IMG/VR virus record: IMGVR_UViG_3300021197_001149
Span: 1 to 21,473 of that record
Length of the DNA: 21,473 bases
Strand: one strand, 5' to 3'
DNA from: a virus
In this document: positions 1 to 7,036 of the stretch, one piece after another
Numbering within the stretch: position 1 is the stretch's first letter
How the letters are laid out: the number at the start of each line of letters is the position of its first letter
Position numbers and translations under genes: made by a program
The notes under the pieces: model-generated
Told to the model about the DNA's origin: nothing
Databases searched by the model: none
Seen by the model: only the letters and a program-made list of their open reading frames with translations

Positions 1-114
1 ACCGTACCATGATTTACGGACTACGAAGTTCTTACGTTCGATTGGTGGGAAGATTTCATTTAGTTCTTCTTTAGATAGTTTTGAAATTGCTTCGTTTAAT
101 TTAGAATTTGACAT
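1..114 (-). CDS. Small hypothetical protein, leftward, cut by window edge
   Basis: An open frame on the minus strand starts with ATG at 114 and runs without a stop to base 1, giving 38 residues that begin MSNSKLNEAISKLSKEEL. The rest lies outside the window. The visible part is a short charged amphipathic stretch (KLSKEELNEIF) followed by a basic segment (IERKNFVVRKSW). I do not recognise a family. The start is preceded by a very A/T-rich leader (bases 115-149), and upstream of that lies a copy of the CGATAATATAAATG element (150-163), which supports real leftward transcription. The reading frame uses many C-ending codons (ATC, TTC, AAC). It belongs to the same leftward group as the three small genes to its right. 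Confidence 0.7.
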   Translation of the reverse strand, partial: MSNSKLNEAISKLSKEELNEIFPPIERKNFVVRKSWYG

Positions 115-149
115 AATTTAATTTATTTATTATTATTATTATTTATTTA

Positions 150-163
150 CATTTATATTATCG
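150..163 (-). promoter_or_regulatory. Leftward promoter-like element, copy 1
   Basis: The minus strand reads CGATAATATAAATG, identical to the copy at 513-526 and one base different from the copy at 713-726. It sits 35 bases upstream of the ATG at 114. It contains GATAAT (close to a -10 box) and TATAAATG (close to the T4-type late promoter core TATAAATA). No conserved -35 box is visible. Function is inferred from position and repetition only. Confidence 0.5.
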
Positions 164-195
164 AATACCATTCGTATTCAGTTTGTAAGTTTGAC

Positions 196-315
196 TTAGT
201 AGAAGTCGTAATAGATATCCATGACTTCAGACTTCTGTTCGTCTGTTAGATCTGGCCAGTTGAGCCCGAAGCGTCTCCAGCTGATCTTTAATAGTGTATA
301 TGATTTAGTTGACAT
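196..315 (-). CDS. Small hypothetical protein, 39 aa, leftward
   Basis: A complete minus-strand frame runs from ATG at 315 to TAA at 196 and encodes 39 residues: MSTKSYTLLKISWRRFGL at the start, PDLTDEQKSEVMDIYYDFY at the end. The composition (basic aromatic first half, acidic helical second half) looks like a real small phage protein, but I recognise no family. It is the second of four same-strand mini-genes. Unlike its neighbours it has no copy of the 14-base promoter-like element directly upstream; the gap to the next gene (316-346) is only 31 bases, so it is probably co-transcribed with the gene starting at 499. Leader bases upstream are A/T-rich with no Shine-Dalgarno. Confidence 0.65.
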   Translation of the reverse strand: MSTKSYTLLKISWRRFGLNWPDLTDEQKSEVMDIYYDFY

Positions 316-346
316 AGTTAATTGATTTAAGGTTTAAAGGAATCGT

Positions 347-499
347 TTACCCGTAGATTCCGAATGACGTTGGCGCTCCGTGCTGGATCATATGCACAAT
401 GACTGAGAGTAGTGCTGTGATGATGAATCCTGTTGTTCCGATGACCAGTGCTTGACCAGCATACTTTAGTATGACTTTGTGGTTGAATTTGTATTTCAT
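347..499 (-). CDS. Small single-pass membrane protein, 50 aa, leftward
   Basis: A complete minus-strand frame from ATG at 499 to TAA at 347 gives 50 residues. A basic N-terminus (MKYKFNHKVILKY) precedes a hydrophobic stretch of about 21 residues (about 17-37: ALVIGTTGFIITALLSVIV), then a short tail ending GAPTSFGIYG. This is a plausible inner-membrane protein with the positive N-terminus inside. No family is recognised; small membrane proteins near phage early genes are often host-takeover or superinfection factors, but nothing here shows that. A perfect copy of the CGATAATATAAATG element lies 13 bases upstream of the start. Confidence 0.7.
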   Translation of the reverse strand: MKYKFNHKVILKYAGQALVIGTTGFIITALLSVIVHMIQHGAPTSFGIYG

Positions 500-512
500 A
501 TTATTCGTTTTA

Positions 513-526
513 CATTTATATTATCG
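513..526 (-). promoter_or_regulatory. Leftward promoter-like element, copy 2
   Basis: The minus strand reads CGATAATATAAATG, a perfect match to the copy at 150-163, and lies 13 bases before the ATG at 499. If TATAAATG is the -10 core, the transcript would have only a few leader bases, which fits a host that does not rely on Shine-Dalgarno pairing. It lies in the gap between two leftward genes. Confidence 0.55.
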
Positions 527-539
527 TTTACGTTCCGTG

Positions 540-695
540 TTAGCTTTGCATAGTTGAGATGCCGATGATCTTGCTGTAGCTCTCGTTGCTGTAACATTTG
601 CTGAGGTAGTTGTCCAGATGCTGTTGGTTCTGGAACTGTTTAACAGTGCTGTTGTAATTCCCTAACCAGTTCTTTGTATCTATTCTAACTAACAT
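540..695 (-). CDS. Small hypothetical protein, 51 aa, leftward
   Basis: A complete minus-strand frame from ATG at 695 to TAA at 540 encodes 51 residues, starting MLVRIDTKNWLGNYNSTV and ending SKIIGISTMQS. It is rich in N, Q, S and Y with one cysteine and has no membrane segment. No family is recognised. It is the first gene of the leftward group, next to the divergent region, and a variant of the 14-base promoter-like element sits 17 bases upstream of its start. Coding status rests on the consistent frame, the upstream element and the placement in a run of similar mini-genes. Confidence 0.65.
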   Translation of the reverse strand: MLVRIDTKNWLGNYNSTVKQFQNQQHLDNYLSKCYSNESYSKIIGISTMQS

Positions 696-712
696 ATCTT
701 TTATTTTGTATT

Positions 713-726
713 CATATATATTATCG
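713..726 (-). promoter_or_regulatory. Leftward promoter-like element, copy 3 (variant)
   Basis: The minus strand reads CGATAATATATATG, one base different from the two perfect copies. It lies 17 bases before the ATG at 695. Upstream minus-strand bases are GGTTAA, similar to the GTAAA before copy 2, so the conserved unit may be slightly longer than 14 bases. Confidence 0.5.
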
Positions 727-766
727 TTAACCGATCGTATTAAGTATGTAAATGCTATACATAGAT

Positions 767-870
767 CCTGTATCCTGGACCTGGGAAAGCGTAAATCCTG
801 GCCGGGATCCTGTGTGCTGTGGCGGCTGGGACCTGGCAGCTGATCCTGGAAACGTGATCCTGAAACCTGG
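767..870 (+). repeat. GC-rich cluster of CCTG/CCTGG words, all in one orientation
   Basis: Nine CCTG words begin at 767, 774, 780, 797, 809, 832, 845, 859 and 866. Four are in GATCCTG (764-770, 806-812, 842-848, 856-862) and three in ACCTGG (779-784, 831-836, 865-870). No CCAGG is present on the plus strand here, so these are direct, not inverted, repeats, with irregular spacing of 6 to 23 bases. The stretch is far more GC-rich than its surroundings. One small hairpin is possible at 795-808 (ATCCT, loop GGCC, GGGAT). It could be an array of protein-binding sites (origin, packaging or control site); which is unknown. Confidence 0.65.
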
Positions 871-974
871 AAACGATACGGGGGCTGGCAAAAAGAAACG
901 GATTTTACTTTTTATGGTTTTTAATTATTTTATAGTAGCAACCCAAAACCTCCACATATCTAACTATTTTTAAA

Positions 975-1005
975 TATAATGTGACATTAGGTAGTTATAT
1001 ATAAT
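975..1005 (+). promoter_or_regulatory. Candidate rightward promoter region for the late genes
   Basis: Two perfect TATAAT words occur at 975-980 and 1000-1005, 80 and 55 bases before the first rightward gene. Neither has a convincing -35 box at the usual spacing (GTGACA at 981-986 is only 13 bases from the second box). Both lie in AT-rich DNA where such words arise easily, so this is a weak call based mainly on position in the divergent gap. Confidence 0.3.
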
Positions 1006-1060
1006 AGTAGCAGGCAACTGTCGCATTAAGAACTCAGAAAACAGCGTAATCATACACAGT

Positions 1061-1303
1061 ATGACACAAAAACTATCTCCGGCAGCAAGAAGAGCTAAGC
1101 GTGCACGGGACAAAGCATACGCTATGACACCTGATCGGAGAAGAAAAAAAGCACATTCCCAGCGAGAGCGCAGGAAAAAGCCCTGCCCTGACGGTTATGA
1201 CTACGATCACAAGAGACAAAAGTGCGTACCAATGGCATCCAATAGAGGAAACGAGGGCGAAGGGACTAAAAAAGAAAGTGGTAAAAACTACAACACAAAA
1301 TAA
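1061..1303 (+). CDS. Small basic hypothetical protein with a two-cysteine motif
   Basis: Encodes 80 residues. The first 40 are strongly basic (SPAARRAKRARDKAYAM, then DRRRKKAHSQRERRKK), followed by CPDGYDYDHKRQKC, in which two cysteines flank an aromatic loop, then a polar tail. The basic part could bind DNA or RNA, or sit inside the capsid; the cysteine loop could bind a metal or form a disulfide. I recall similar small proteins in uncultured marine phages but know no function. It is the first rightward gene after the divergent region and ends 2 bases before the tail-fibre start at 1306. Its DNA is somewhat richer in G and C than the genes that follow. Confidence 0.8.
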   Translation: MTQKLSPAARRAKRARDKAYAMTPDRRRKKAHSQRERRKKPCPDGYDYDHKRQKCVPMASNRGNEGEGTKKESGKNYNTK

Positions 1304-1305
1304 AC

Positions 1306-4300
1306 ATGGCTAGAATACATAGATATACAAAAGGTAATGTAACATTATCAGATACATTAGTAGGAACTGATGTAGAAAATCAAAAGGCTACGGTAAATAT
1401 ACCGATTGCGGCTATTGTTGACCTAGCTATTGATTACTTTTCAGTAAATGGTAACGGTGATGGCATAAATCAGAGTCTTCTGGACATCACAACAAGCGTA
1501 GATGGGGCTATAACTTCCATTGCCACATATCAAAACATAGTAAACACTCTTACAAACGAATTTACGTCTATTGTAAATCGTACAGAAACGCTAGAATCTG
1601 TATTTAATACAAATATTGATGGTACGGTGACGCTTTCTACGTCAAATATTACTAATTTCTACGAAACTATCGCCTCCGAGGGGTTTGCTTCTGCTACATC
1701 GCTAAATTCTTTATCTTCACAAGTCCAGCAAATAGTAGATGGTGTCCTTGTAATAGACACATACGCTACAATTGATCAGTTGGCTAACGTAACTTCTACT
1801 TTAACTGGTTCGATTGCTACATTAGAAGACACTTTGACTACTGCTTACAGGGCTTATACCGATGGTATACTTACAACAGACGCTTTTGCGTCAGCAGTAT
1901 CAGGACTTGTAACACAATCGACTGATACTTTTGCATCTTCTACTGAATACACCAACCTTAAGGCTAATTTTGGTACATTTGACGCAAATGGCAACCTATT
2001 AACACTAGCAAGCTCTTTTGCAAACAATGTTGTGAGTGCATATACAGATGACACATTAGCTACAGCCTCAGATATAAGTACTTTAGACGCATCTTTAAGG
2101 ACATTCGTAAGCGACTCAATATCTACTGCATCGAATGCGGGTATCACTTCTAGCTATTTAACTACAGTTTTAGCAAATTATGCAACAGCACAAGCATTAC
2201 TAGACTTGCAATCATCGATAGGAACGTATGATGCTAATGGAAACATCACTGCACTATCAAGTGCTTTTGCTAATCAAGTTACTTCAGCGATTTCAACAAA
2301 CACATTTGCGCAAGTAACAGATTTAAATGAACTAAAGGCTGAGATTGGTACTTTCGACGCAAACGGAAACCTAACAGGTTTATCGACCGCGTTTTCAACT
2401 GAATTAACAGATATTATTGCTAATGAAAACTTGGCGAGCGCCCAAAGCGTTACAGATCTTACAGCTACAGTAACGCAAAACAACACTACACTATCCGCTG
2501 GCGTTTCTACTAATCAATCAGCTATTGCCTCAGTCGATGGGAAGTTAACTGCTTCTTACGGTTTAAATGTAACAGCGGGGAATGCAATTTCGGGTATGAC
2601 TCTGTTAGCGGATGGAACTACTAATCTTTCTGAAATTAAATTTGTAGCCGACAAGTTTTCAATAGAACAGCCTAATGGTAATTCTATTGCTCCTTTCGTT
2701 CTTAATAATGACGGCTCTATATCATTAAACGGAGCGGTAACATTTTCAAATTCGTCGTCTGGTACAGGGATTAGCCAAACCGATTTACAAAACTATTTAA
2801 CAAATAACAATTACACTACAACAAGTGACTTACCCACTGAGTTCACTACTACAGACCTGCAGAATTATTTAGATGCACAGGGTTATGAATCAGGTGGTAT
2901 TGATGCCACGCAGTTGGCGACTTATCTTTCTAATGGCGGTTATATAACTGATCAAACCACAATCAACGGAGGAAAAATTGAAACAGGTATTATAGCTAGT
3001 CAAAATTTTGCGATGCCCACGAATTCTTTAACATCGGGTTTTTCAATTGACGGTATGGGTATAAACCTAGACAATAATTCTATACACGCTAAACAGTTCT
3101 ACATTAATGCAGACGGATCCGCGAACTTTGGTGGTTCCCATACAGCTGGGTCAGTAGGCGCTTGGGTTGTAGATTCAGGAGGTGCTTTAAAATCTTCAGC
3201 GTCATCTCCTGCAATAGTATTATCGCCAGGGTCCTATACAGAAGGGACAAGTGAAAAAATAATTATATCAGGTGTTAACTTACCTGCAATATCCCCTTCC
3301 GCAGGCGTAAACTTAGATTTTCAATTTGCGGGTGGTTGGCAAGGTGTTACGCCTATAATCCCCCAAGCTTATCATGTCTGGGCAGGTTTTCCTCATAATG
3401 TGAACAACGCAACGCCGGCTCATAATTTAACTGGGGCTAATGGGTATTTCACCACACCGAATGATATAGCTACAACGCAAACTGCTTTTGGGGAAAGCAA
3501 CAACCTAGGATACGCACACCCCGGAGGCCCCTTAGAGTTTTCGATGCCCTACGCAGCAGGAACCTCTCAGGCTGTTTTTGATGCTACGGTTCAAGAACAA
3601 TTTTTATATGAATGGGGCGCTAGGTTTAGCACTGACCCTGACATGGTTACAAGGAGTAGAACAAATCCCCAGCTTAATAAAACAGGTATAGTAGAATTTG
3701 ATTATAGCGTAAAACTTGTAACCAAGATGTACAGAGGCAGTAGTAGTGATACAGCAACTACTGTCCAATCGGCAACTTTAGAACAAACTTTTACTAAAAC
3801 TTTAGACAGCGGGTCAAAGCTTGTTGATTTAAATAATTTTATTCAAATCACCAACCAAACTACAGATAATACATTTCCGTACCCTAACATGAACACAGCC
3901 GATGCTAACGGTGATTTCGTTATTGATACAATATATTATTCTGCGGAAATTGGTTTTGGCAATTGGAATGAAGGCACTCAAACGCAGGGTGCGGCTCCTA
4001 TAAATATTAGTGCTGGTAACATATTTTTAATATCTAGTCTTGAATACAAAATAGAAGATATTCGCTTTTGGAAATCAACTAGTTTTAGCGGTTCAGGCTA
4101 TGCTAGCGGCGGGAGATTCTTTGCTTCTTTATTTGAATTTGGAGCGTGGTATAGTAGCAGCGGCGGTAACATTGCTTCAGCAACAGCATTAACGCAAGTT
4201 TTATTTAAAGGGGGTGATCCCAAAATAAATATAGGTTTAAATGGTACGCAGGTAAGAGGAAAAGAAGGTTATGTGGCTTTAGGTGATATTACATCAACCG

Positions 4301-4692
4301 ACTCTATTGCGCAATTTTGGGGAGATACCGAGGTTATAGGTACAATTACAACAAACTCTACCGCTACATTTTCAGATGAAAGATTAAAGCAAAATATTAC
4401 ACCTATAAAAAATTCAATAGAAACAATTAAATTATTAAACCCGGTTACATATAAATGGAATAGAGGCAAAATTAATGTATCTGGAACTAAGCACGGTTTT
4501 ATAGCGCAAGAAGTAAGAGATATTATGCCGTCGACTGTTTTAGGCGGCGGTCAGATCGCTGATGTAGAAGACGCTTTATCTGTGGAGTATAATAATTTTA
4601 TAGCAATCAATACATCTGCAATTAAAAAGCTTATAGAAAAAATAGAGGCTTTAGAAGCTGAAATAGAAACATTAAAAGAAAACAATGGCTAG
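1306..4692 (+). CDS. Tail fibre/spike protein with C-terminal S74 intramolecular chaperone
   Basis: This 1,128-residue protein is a likely trimeric receptor-binding fibre. Residues 1-22 (MARIHRYTKG...LVGTD) match the N-terminus of the next gene and probably anchor the fibre to the tail. Residues about 125-390 hold repeated short units, and three GTFDANGN or GTYDANGN words begin at 223, 306 and 348 (spacings 83 and 42, so roughly a 42-residue period). The region about 690-1000 is rich in aromatic and G/S/T residues and is the likely receptor-binding part. The C-terminus is an endosialidase-type chaperone domain (Peptidase S74): SDERLKQNI begins at S1023, with K1028 five residues later, the spacing of the Ser-Lys pair known for self-cleavage in this family. 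The last 25 residues form a coiled coil. It overlaps the next gene by 8 bases (ATGGCTAG). Confidence 0.9.
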   Translation: MARIHRYTKGNVTLSDTLVGTDVENQKATVNIPIAAIVDLAIDYFSVNGNGDGINQSLLDITTSVDGAITSIATYQNIVNTLTNEFTSIVNRTETLESVFNTNIDGTVTLSTSNITNFYETIASEGFASATSLNSLSSQVQQIVDGVLVIDTYATIDQLANVTSTLTGSIATLEDTLTTAYRAYTDGILTTDAFASAVSGLVTQSTDTFASSTEYTNLKANFGTFDANGNLLTLASSFANNVVSAYTDDTLATASDISTLDASLRTFVSDSISTASNAGITSSYLTTVLANYATAQALLDLQSSIGTYDANGNITALSSAFANQVTSAISTNTFAQVTDLNELKAEIGTFDANGNLTGLSTAFSTELTDIIANENLASAQSVTDLTATVTQNNTTLSAGVSTNQSAIASVDGKLTASYGLNVTAGNAISGMTLLADGTTNLSEIKFVADKFSIEQPNGNSIAPFVLNNDGSISLNGAVTFSNSSSGTGISQTDLQNYLTNNNYTTTSDLPTEFTTTDLQNYLDAQGYESGGIDATQLATYLSNGGYITDQTTINGGKIETGIIASQNFAMPTNSLTSGFSIDGMGINLDNNSIHAKQFYINADGSANFGGSHTAGSVGAWVVDSGGALKSSASSPAIVLSPGSYTEGTSEKIIISGVNLPAISPSAGVNLDFQFAGGWQGVTPIIPQAYHVWAGFPHNVNNATPAHNLTGANGYFTTPNDIATTQTAFGESNNLGYAHPGGPLEFSMPYAAGTSQAVFDATVQEQFLYEWGARFSTDPDMVTRSRTNPQLNKTGIVEFDYSVKLVTKMYRGSSSDTATTVQSATLEQTFTKTLDSGSKLVDLNNFIQITNQTTDNTFPYPNMNTADANGDFVIDTIYYSAEIGFGNWNEGTQTQGAAPINISAGNIFLISSLEYKIEDIRFWKSTSFSGSGYASGGRFFASLFEFGAWYSSSGGNIASATALTQVLFKGGDPKINIGLNGTQVRGKEGYVALGDITSTDSIAQFWGDTEVIGTITTNSTATFSDERLKQNITPIKNSIETIKLLNPVTYKWNRGKINVSGTKHGFIAQEVRDIMPSTVLGGGQIADVEDALSVEYNNFIAINTSAIKKLIEKIEALEAEIETLKENNG
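1681..2472 (+). repeat. Degenerate protein-level repeats in the fibre shaft
   Basis: Within the first fibre (residues about 126-389), units of the form aromatic/N-x-A-[ST]-x-x-x-L-x-x-L-x-x-x-[IVL] recur: FASATSLNSLSSQV, YATIDQLANVTSTL, FASSTEYTNLKANF, LATASDISTLDASL, YATAQALLDLQSSI, FAQVTDLNELKAEI and LASAQSVTDLTATV. They look like short coiled-coil segments between beta-rich linkers and suggest growth of the shaft by duplication. The DNA has drifted, so the repeat is clear only in protein. Confidence 0.7.
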
Positions 4693-6934
4693 AATACCTA
4701 CTTATCAAAAAGATACATACATATCCGATCTTGACCGTTTAATCGGTACAGATGGAGATACTAACGAGCTAGTAACTAAAAACTTTTTTCTAGGCAATAT
4801 TGCAGAATATGTAATTGATAAGTTTATAGACCCCGATGCGGTTAGTTTTACGATACCAGTATTAAGAGACACTCAAGACACGCTGGGTTCGAATGCAACA
4901 CGCATAACAGGCTCTATTATGTCACAGGATATAAACCCTGACGGAACAAAAATTACTATAGCTGGTGATTTAGAAGTCAATGGCACTGCTCAAATAGACT
5001 CGCTTACTAGCGGGTTTTTACCTTATGTTAACCCTGCTGGCATATTGGCGGATTCGATTATATACCAAGATGCGGAAGGTCATGTAGGTATAGGTGTAGT
5101 TGGAACTCCTCCGAACCCTGAGCATAAATTTGAAGTATACGATTTACGTGACGAAAATAATGCGCTTGATTACTCTATGATAGTATCATCCGACGTAAAT
5201 ACTACCGGTTTAGGCGCTGGCGGTATAAAAAATCAATTATCTTTAGATGGTGGCGTTACTTATCCTTATGCAATTTCTCTTGTAACAGGTACAACTTCTT
5301 CAGAAGTAATGGCCACAGGAAAGTTAGCTTTTTATTCTAATTCAGATTTAAATACAGCAAGTGGAACAGGTTTTTCTGGGTTTGTTACTCATGATGGGAC
5401 TGACACACATTGGCAATTAGGTGGAAATGGGACTGATGCAGCCCCAATCACAACGCTTAAAGTTGTGGGCACTGGTGAATTTACAGATCAATTAACAATC
5501 CCTGAAACCCCTATAGCTGGTACAGACGCAGCATCTAAGGCTTATGTTGATTTACAAAACACTGGTCAGGTATCAGGTACTGGCACAACTAACACCTTGC
5601 CAATATGGTCAGATGGACCTAATAGCGTTTTAGGTGATTCTATTATTTCTGAATTGGCAAACGAAATAACCATAGCCGGGGACTTAAAAGTAGGCCAAAA
5701 CAACACCACCCCTGGTCTTTATAGCGCAGCTATTGGCGAAGACAACAGGGTTTTAGGAAATACCGCTGCTGCTATTGGATTTAATAATGCAGTGGAAGGA
5801 AACAGGTGTGGAGCATTGGGCGCAAACAACATAGTGACTGGCGGTCAAGTGTGGGCAACGGGTGATGGTAACGACGTGGGTATTGACTTATTAAATGTAG
5901 GTGGTAACATTGTTGTCGCTGGTTTTAACAATACGGTTAAGTCAGGAAACTCATGTGCAGTAGGTTCTAATAATATTTTAACTAATACTTTAGAGGAAGA
6001 GACAGTAAAAACAAATTTTGCTTTAGGTTCTTCAAATACTATAAACGACACAACTAATGGCCTAGCTATTGGTTTTAATAATACTATAAACAATGATGAT
6101 GGCTGCATTTTAGGTAGAAGCAATACTACAAGCGCTAATGACACTTATGCTGTAGGTAGAAGTAACACGCTTAGCAGCGACGACGATTACGCGTTTGGGT
6201 TTAACAACACTCTTAGCGGTAGCGCTGATATTGCTATGGCTCTTGGGCATAATAACGTGTTATCAGGAAGTCAATCTTATGCTTTCGGTAGAAACCTACA
6301 AGATGGCGGTGAAGATAACACCGTTATAATTGGTCGCTACAACACAACGCCTACAGCTACTGGTAGAATTGTATTTGGAACAGGCTTCTCTGATACTGGT
6401 AGAAAAAATGCAATAGAAATACAAGCTGGCAATGGCACGCAATCTGGTTTATTGTTTCCAGCGCTTAGACTTTCTACCTCCTACAACAATGACGCAGAAG
6501 CGGAAGCCGCGGGTGTAGAAGAAGGAGAACTGTATAGATCTAACAACAGTGTTAAAATAAATTTAAATCAAAACGCACAAGACGCTAGAAATAATGAAGG
6601 GTTTGCATATCTAACGCCGCAATTACTAACAGCTAGTGCCGGCACGTCTAAAAATATTATTCCAAACTATAATTTAGTTTTATTGAGCTGGACGGGTGGT
6701 AATGGTGTTTTCACATTAAAACTTCCATTAGCGTCTACCAACACACATAGACTAATAAGAATTACAACAGACGGTAGCTTAGACGCTGGCGCTGCTGATA
6801 AAATAAACATTACGGCTGTTGGCAGCGAAACTATAGACGGCAATCCTTCTTTTCAAATATCAAAGCGATATGAAGGACTAGCTGTATTTTCCACAGGAAC
6901 TGAATGGATAATCGTACAAGCTAAAGCGCATTAA
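4685..6934 (+). CDS. Second tail fibre with YadA-like head repeats
   Basis: Encodes 749 residues. The N-terminus (MARIPTYQKDTYISDLDRLIGTD, with the key run MARI..Y and L[IV]GTD) is the same module as in the upstream fibre, followed by an IAEYVIDKF helix, so both fibres probably dock at the same tail site. The middle (about 50-340) is a G/T/D-rich beta region with a short S-K-A-Y-V-D unit near residue 285-290, common in phage fibres. Residues about 347-553 are a chain of AxGxxNxxxG-type repeats (AAIGEDN, AAIGFNN, CAVGSNN, LAIGFNN, YAVGRSN, YAFGFNN, MALGHNN), the pattern of YadA/Hia trimeric adhesin heads, which form a left-handed beta roll. The C-terminus is beta-rich with no S74 domain. Start codon lies inside the end of the previous gene, implying translational coupling. 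Confidence 0.88.
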   Translation: MARIPTYQKDTYISDLDRLIGTDGDTNELVTKNFFLGNIAEYVIDKFIDPDAVSFTIPVLRDTQDTLGSNATRITGSIMSQDINPDGTKITIAGDLEVNGTAQIDSLTSGFLPYVNPAGILADSIIYQDAEGHVGIGVVGTPPNPEHKFEVYDLRDENNALDYSMIVSSDVNTTGLGAGGIKNQLSLDGGVTYPYAISLVTGTTSSEVMATGKLAFYSNSDLNTASGTGFSGFVTHDGTDTHWQLGGNGTDAAPITTLKVVGTGEFTDQLTIPETPIAGTDAASKAYVDLQNTGQVSGTGTTNTLPIWSDGPNSVLGDSIISELANEITIAGDLKVGQNNTTPGLYSAAIGEDNRVLGNTAAAIGFNNAVEGNRCGALGANNIVTGGQVWATGDGNDVGIDLLNVGGNIVVAGFNNTVKSGNSCAVGSNNILTNTLEEETVKTNFALGSSNTINDTTNGLAIGFNNTINNDDGCILGRSNTTSANDTYAVGRSNTLSSDDDYAFGFNNTLSGSADIAMALGHNNVLSGSQSYAFGRNLQDGGEDNTVIIGRYNTTPTATGRIVFGTGFSDTGRKNAIEIQAGNGTQSGLLFPALRLSTSYNNDAEAEAAGVEEGELYRSNNSVKINLNQNAQDARNNEGFAYLTPQLLTASAGTSKNIIPNYNLVLLSWTGGNGVFTLKLPLASTNTHRLIRITTDGSLDAGAADKINITAVGSETIDGNPSFQISKRYEGLAVFSTGTEWIIVQAKAH
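5723..6343 (+). repeat. YadA-head-like repeat block in second fibre
   Basis: Residues about 347-553 of the second fibre contain about ten or more units with the core [AVI]-x-G-x-x-N-x-[VIL], usually 14-16 residues apart, with longer insertions near 395-410 (VWATGDGN) and 435-445 (LEEETVKTN). The pattern is the one known from trimeric autotransporter head domains. Copies differ in DNA sequence, so this is an old or purified repeat rather than a recent expansion. Confidence 0.75.
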
Positions 6935-6945
6935 TCAAGGTCAAG

Positions 6946-6970
6946 GTGGGTTAATGCCGTCATAAACCAC
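6946..6970 (+). terminator. Hairpin after the fibre genes (possible terminator or RNA-processing site)
   Basis: The sequence GTGGGTTAATG / CCGT / CATAAACCAC can fold into a stem with a CCGT loop: ATG pairs with CAT, one A-A mismatch, GGTT with AACC, a bulged G, and GT with AC. It lies 12 bases after the fibre stop and before a 66-base AT-rich gap. There is no U-run right after it, so classical termination is uncertain; it could instead stabilise the upstream mRNA 3' end. Confidence 0.4.
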
Positions 6971-7036
6971 GTAATATATAAAATATACCGGCTCGGGATA
7001 GAGCAACCAAATAGTAATAATTAAACCAAAACCAAA

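Larger units (their letters stand above)
696..1060. other. Divergent non-coding region between leftward and rightward genes
   Basis: This 365-base gap separates the leftward mini-genes from the rightward late genes. From left to right it holds a leftward promoter-like element (713-726), a GC-rich cluster of CCTG words (767-870), and an AT-rich half with TATAAT-like boxes (975-980 and 1000-1005) and a 9-base direct repeat ATAGTAGCA (932-940 and 1004-1012). An open frame at 752-973 crosses the cluster but its translation looks non-biological (runs of W, C, G, P), so I treat the region as regulatory or structural DNA. No tRNA cloverleaf was seen. Confidence 0.6.

Noticed and set aside
804-884. 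G-quadruplex in the GC-rich cluster
   Set aside because: G-runs of three or more are separated by roughly 18 to 50 bases, too far for a standard quadruplex.
725-927. Minus-strand open frame through the CCTG cluster
   Set aside because: It has no ATG before the repeat and gives a proline/serine-rich product with no recognisable pattern; the only ATG is 12 codons from the stop.
752-973. Plus-strand open frame of 73 codons across the CCTG cluster
   Set aside because: Its translation is rich in W, C, G and P in the repeat part and then turns hydrophobic without a sensible layout; the frame seems to stay open because the GC-rich repeat has few stop words.
1854-2486. Minus-strand open frames under the first fibre gene
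   Set aside because: They are antisense shadows of a repeat-rich S/T/A coding sequence; no leader or plausible product.
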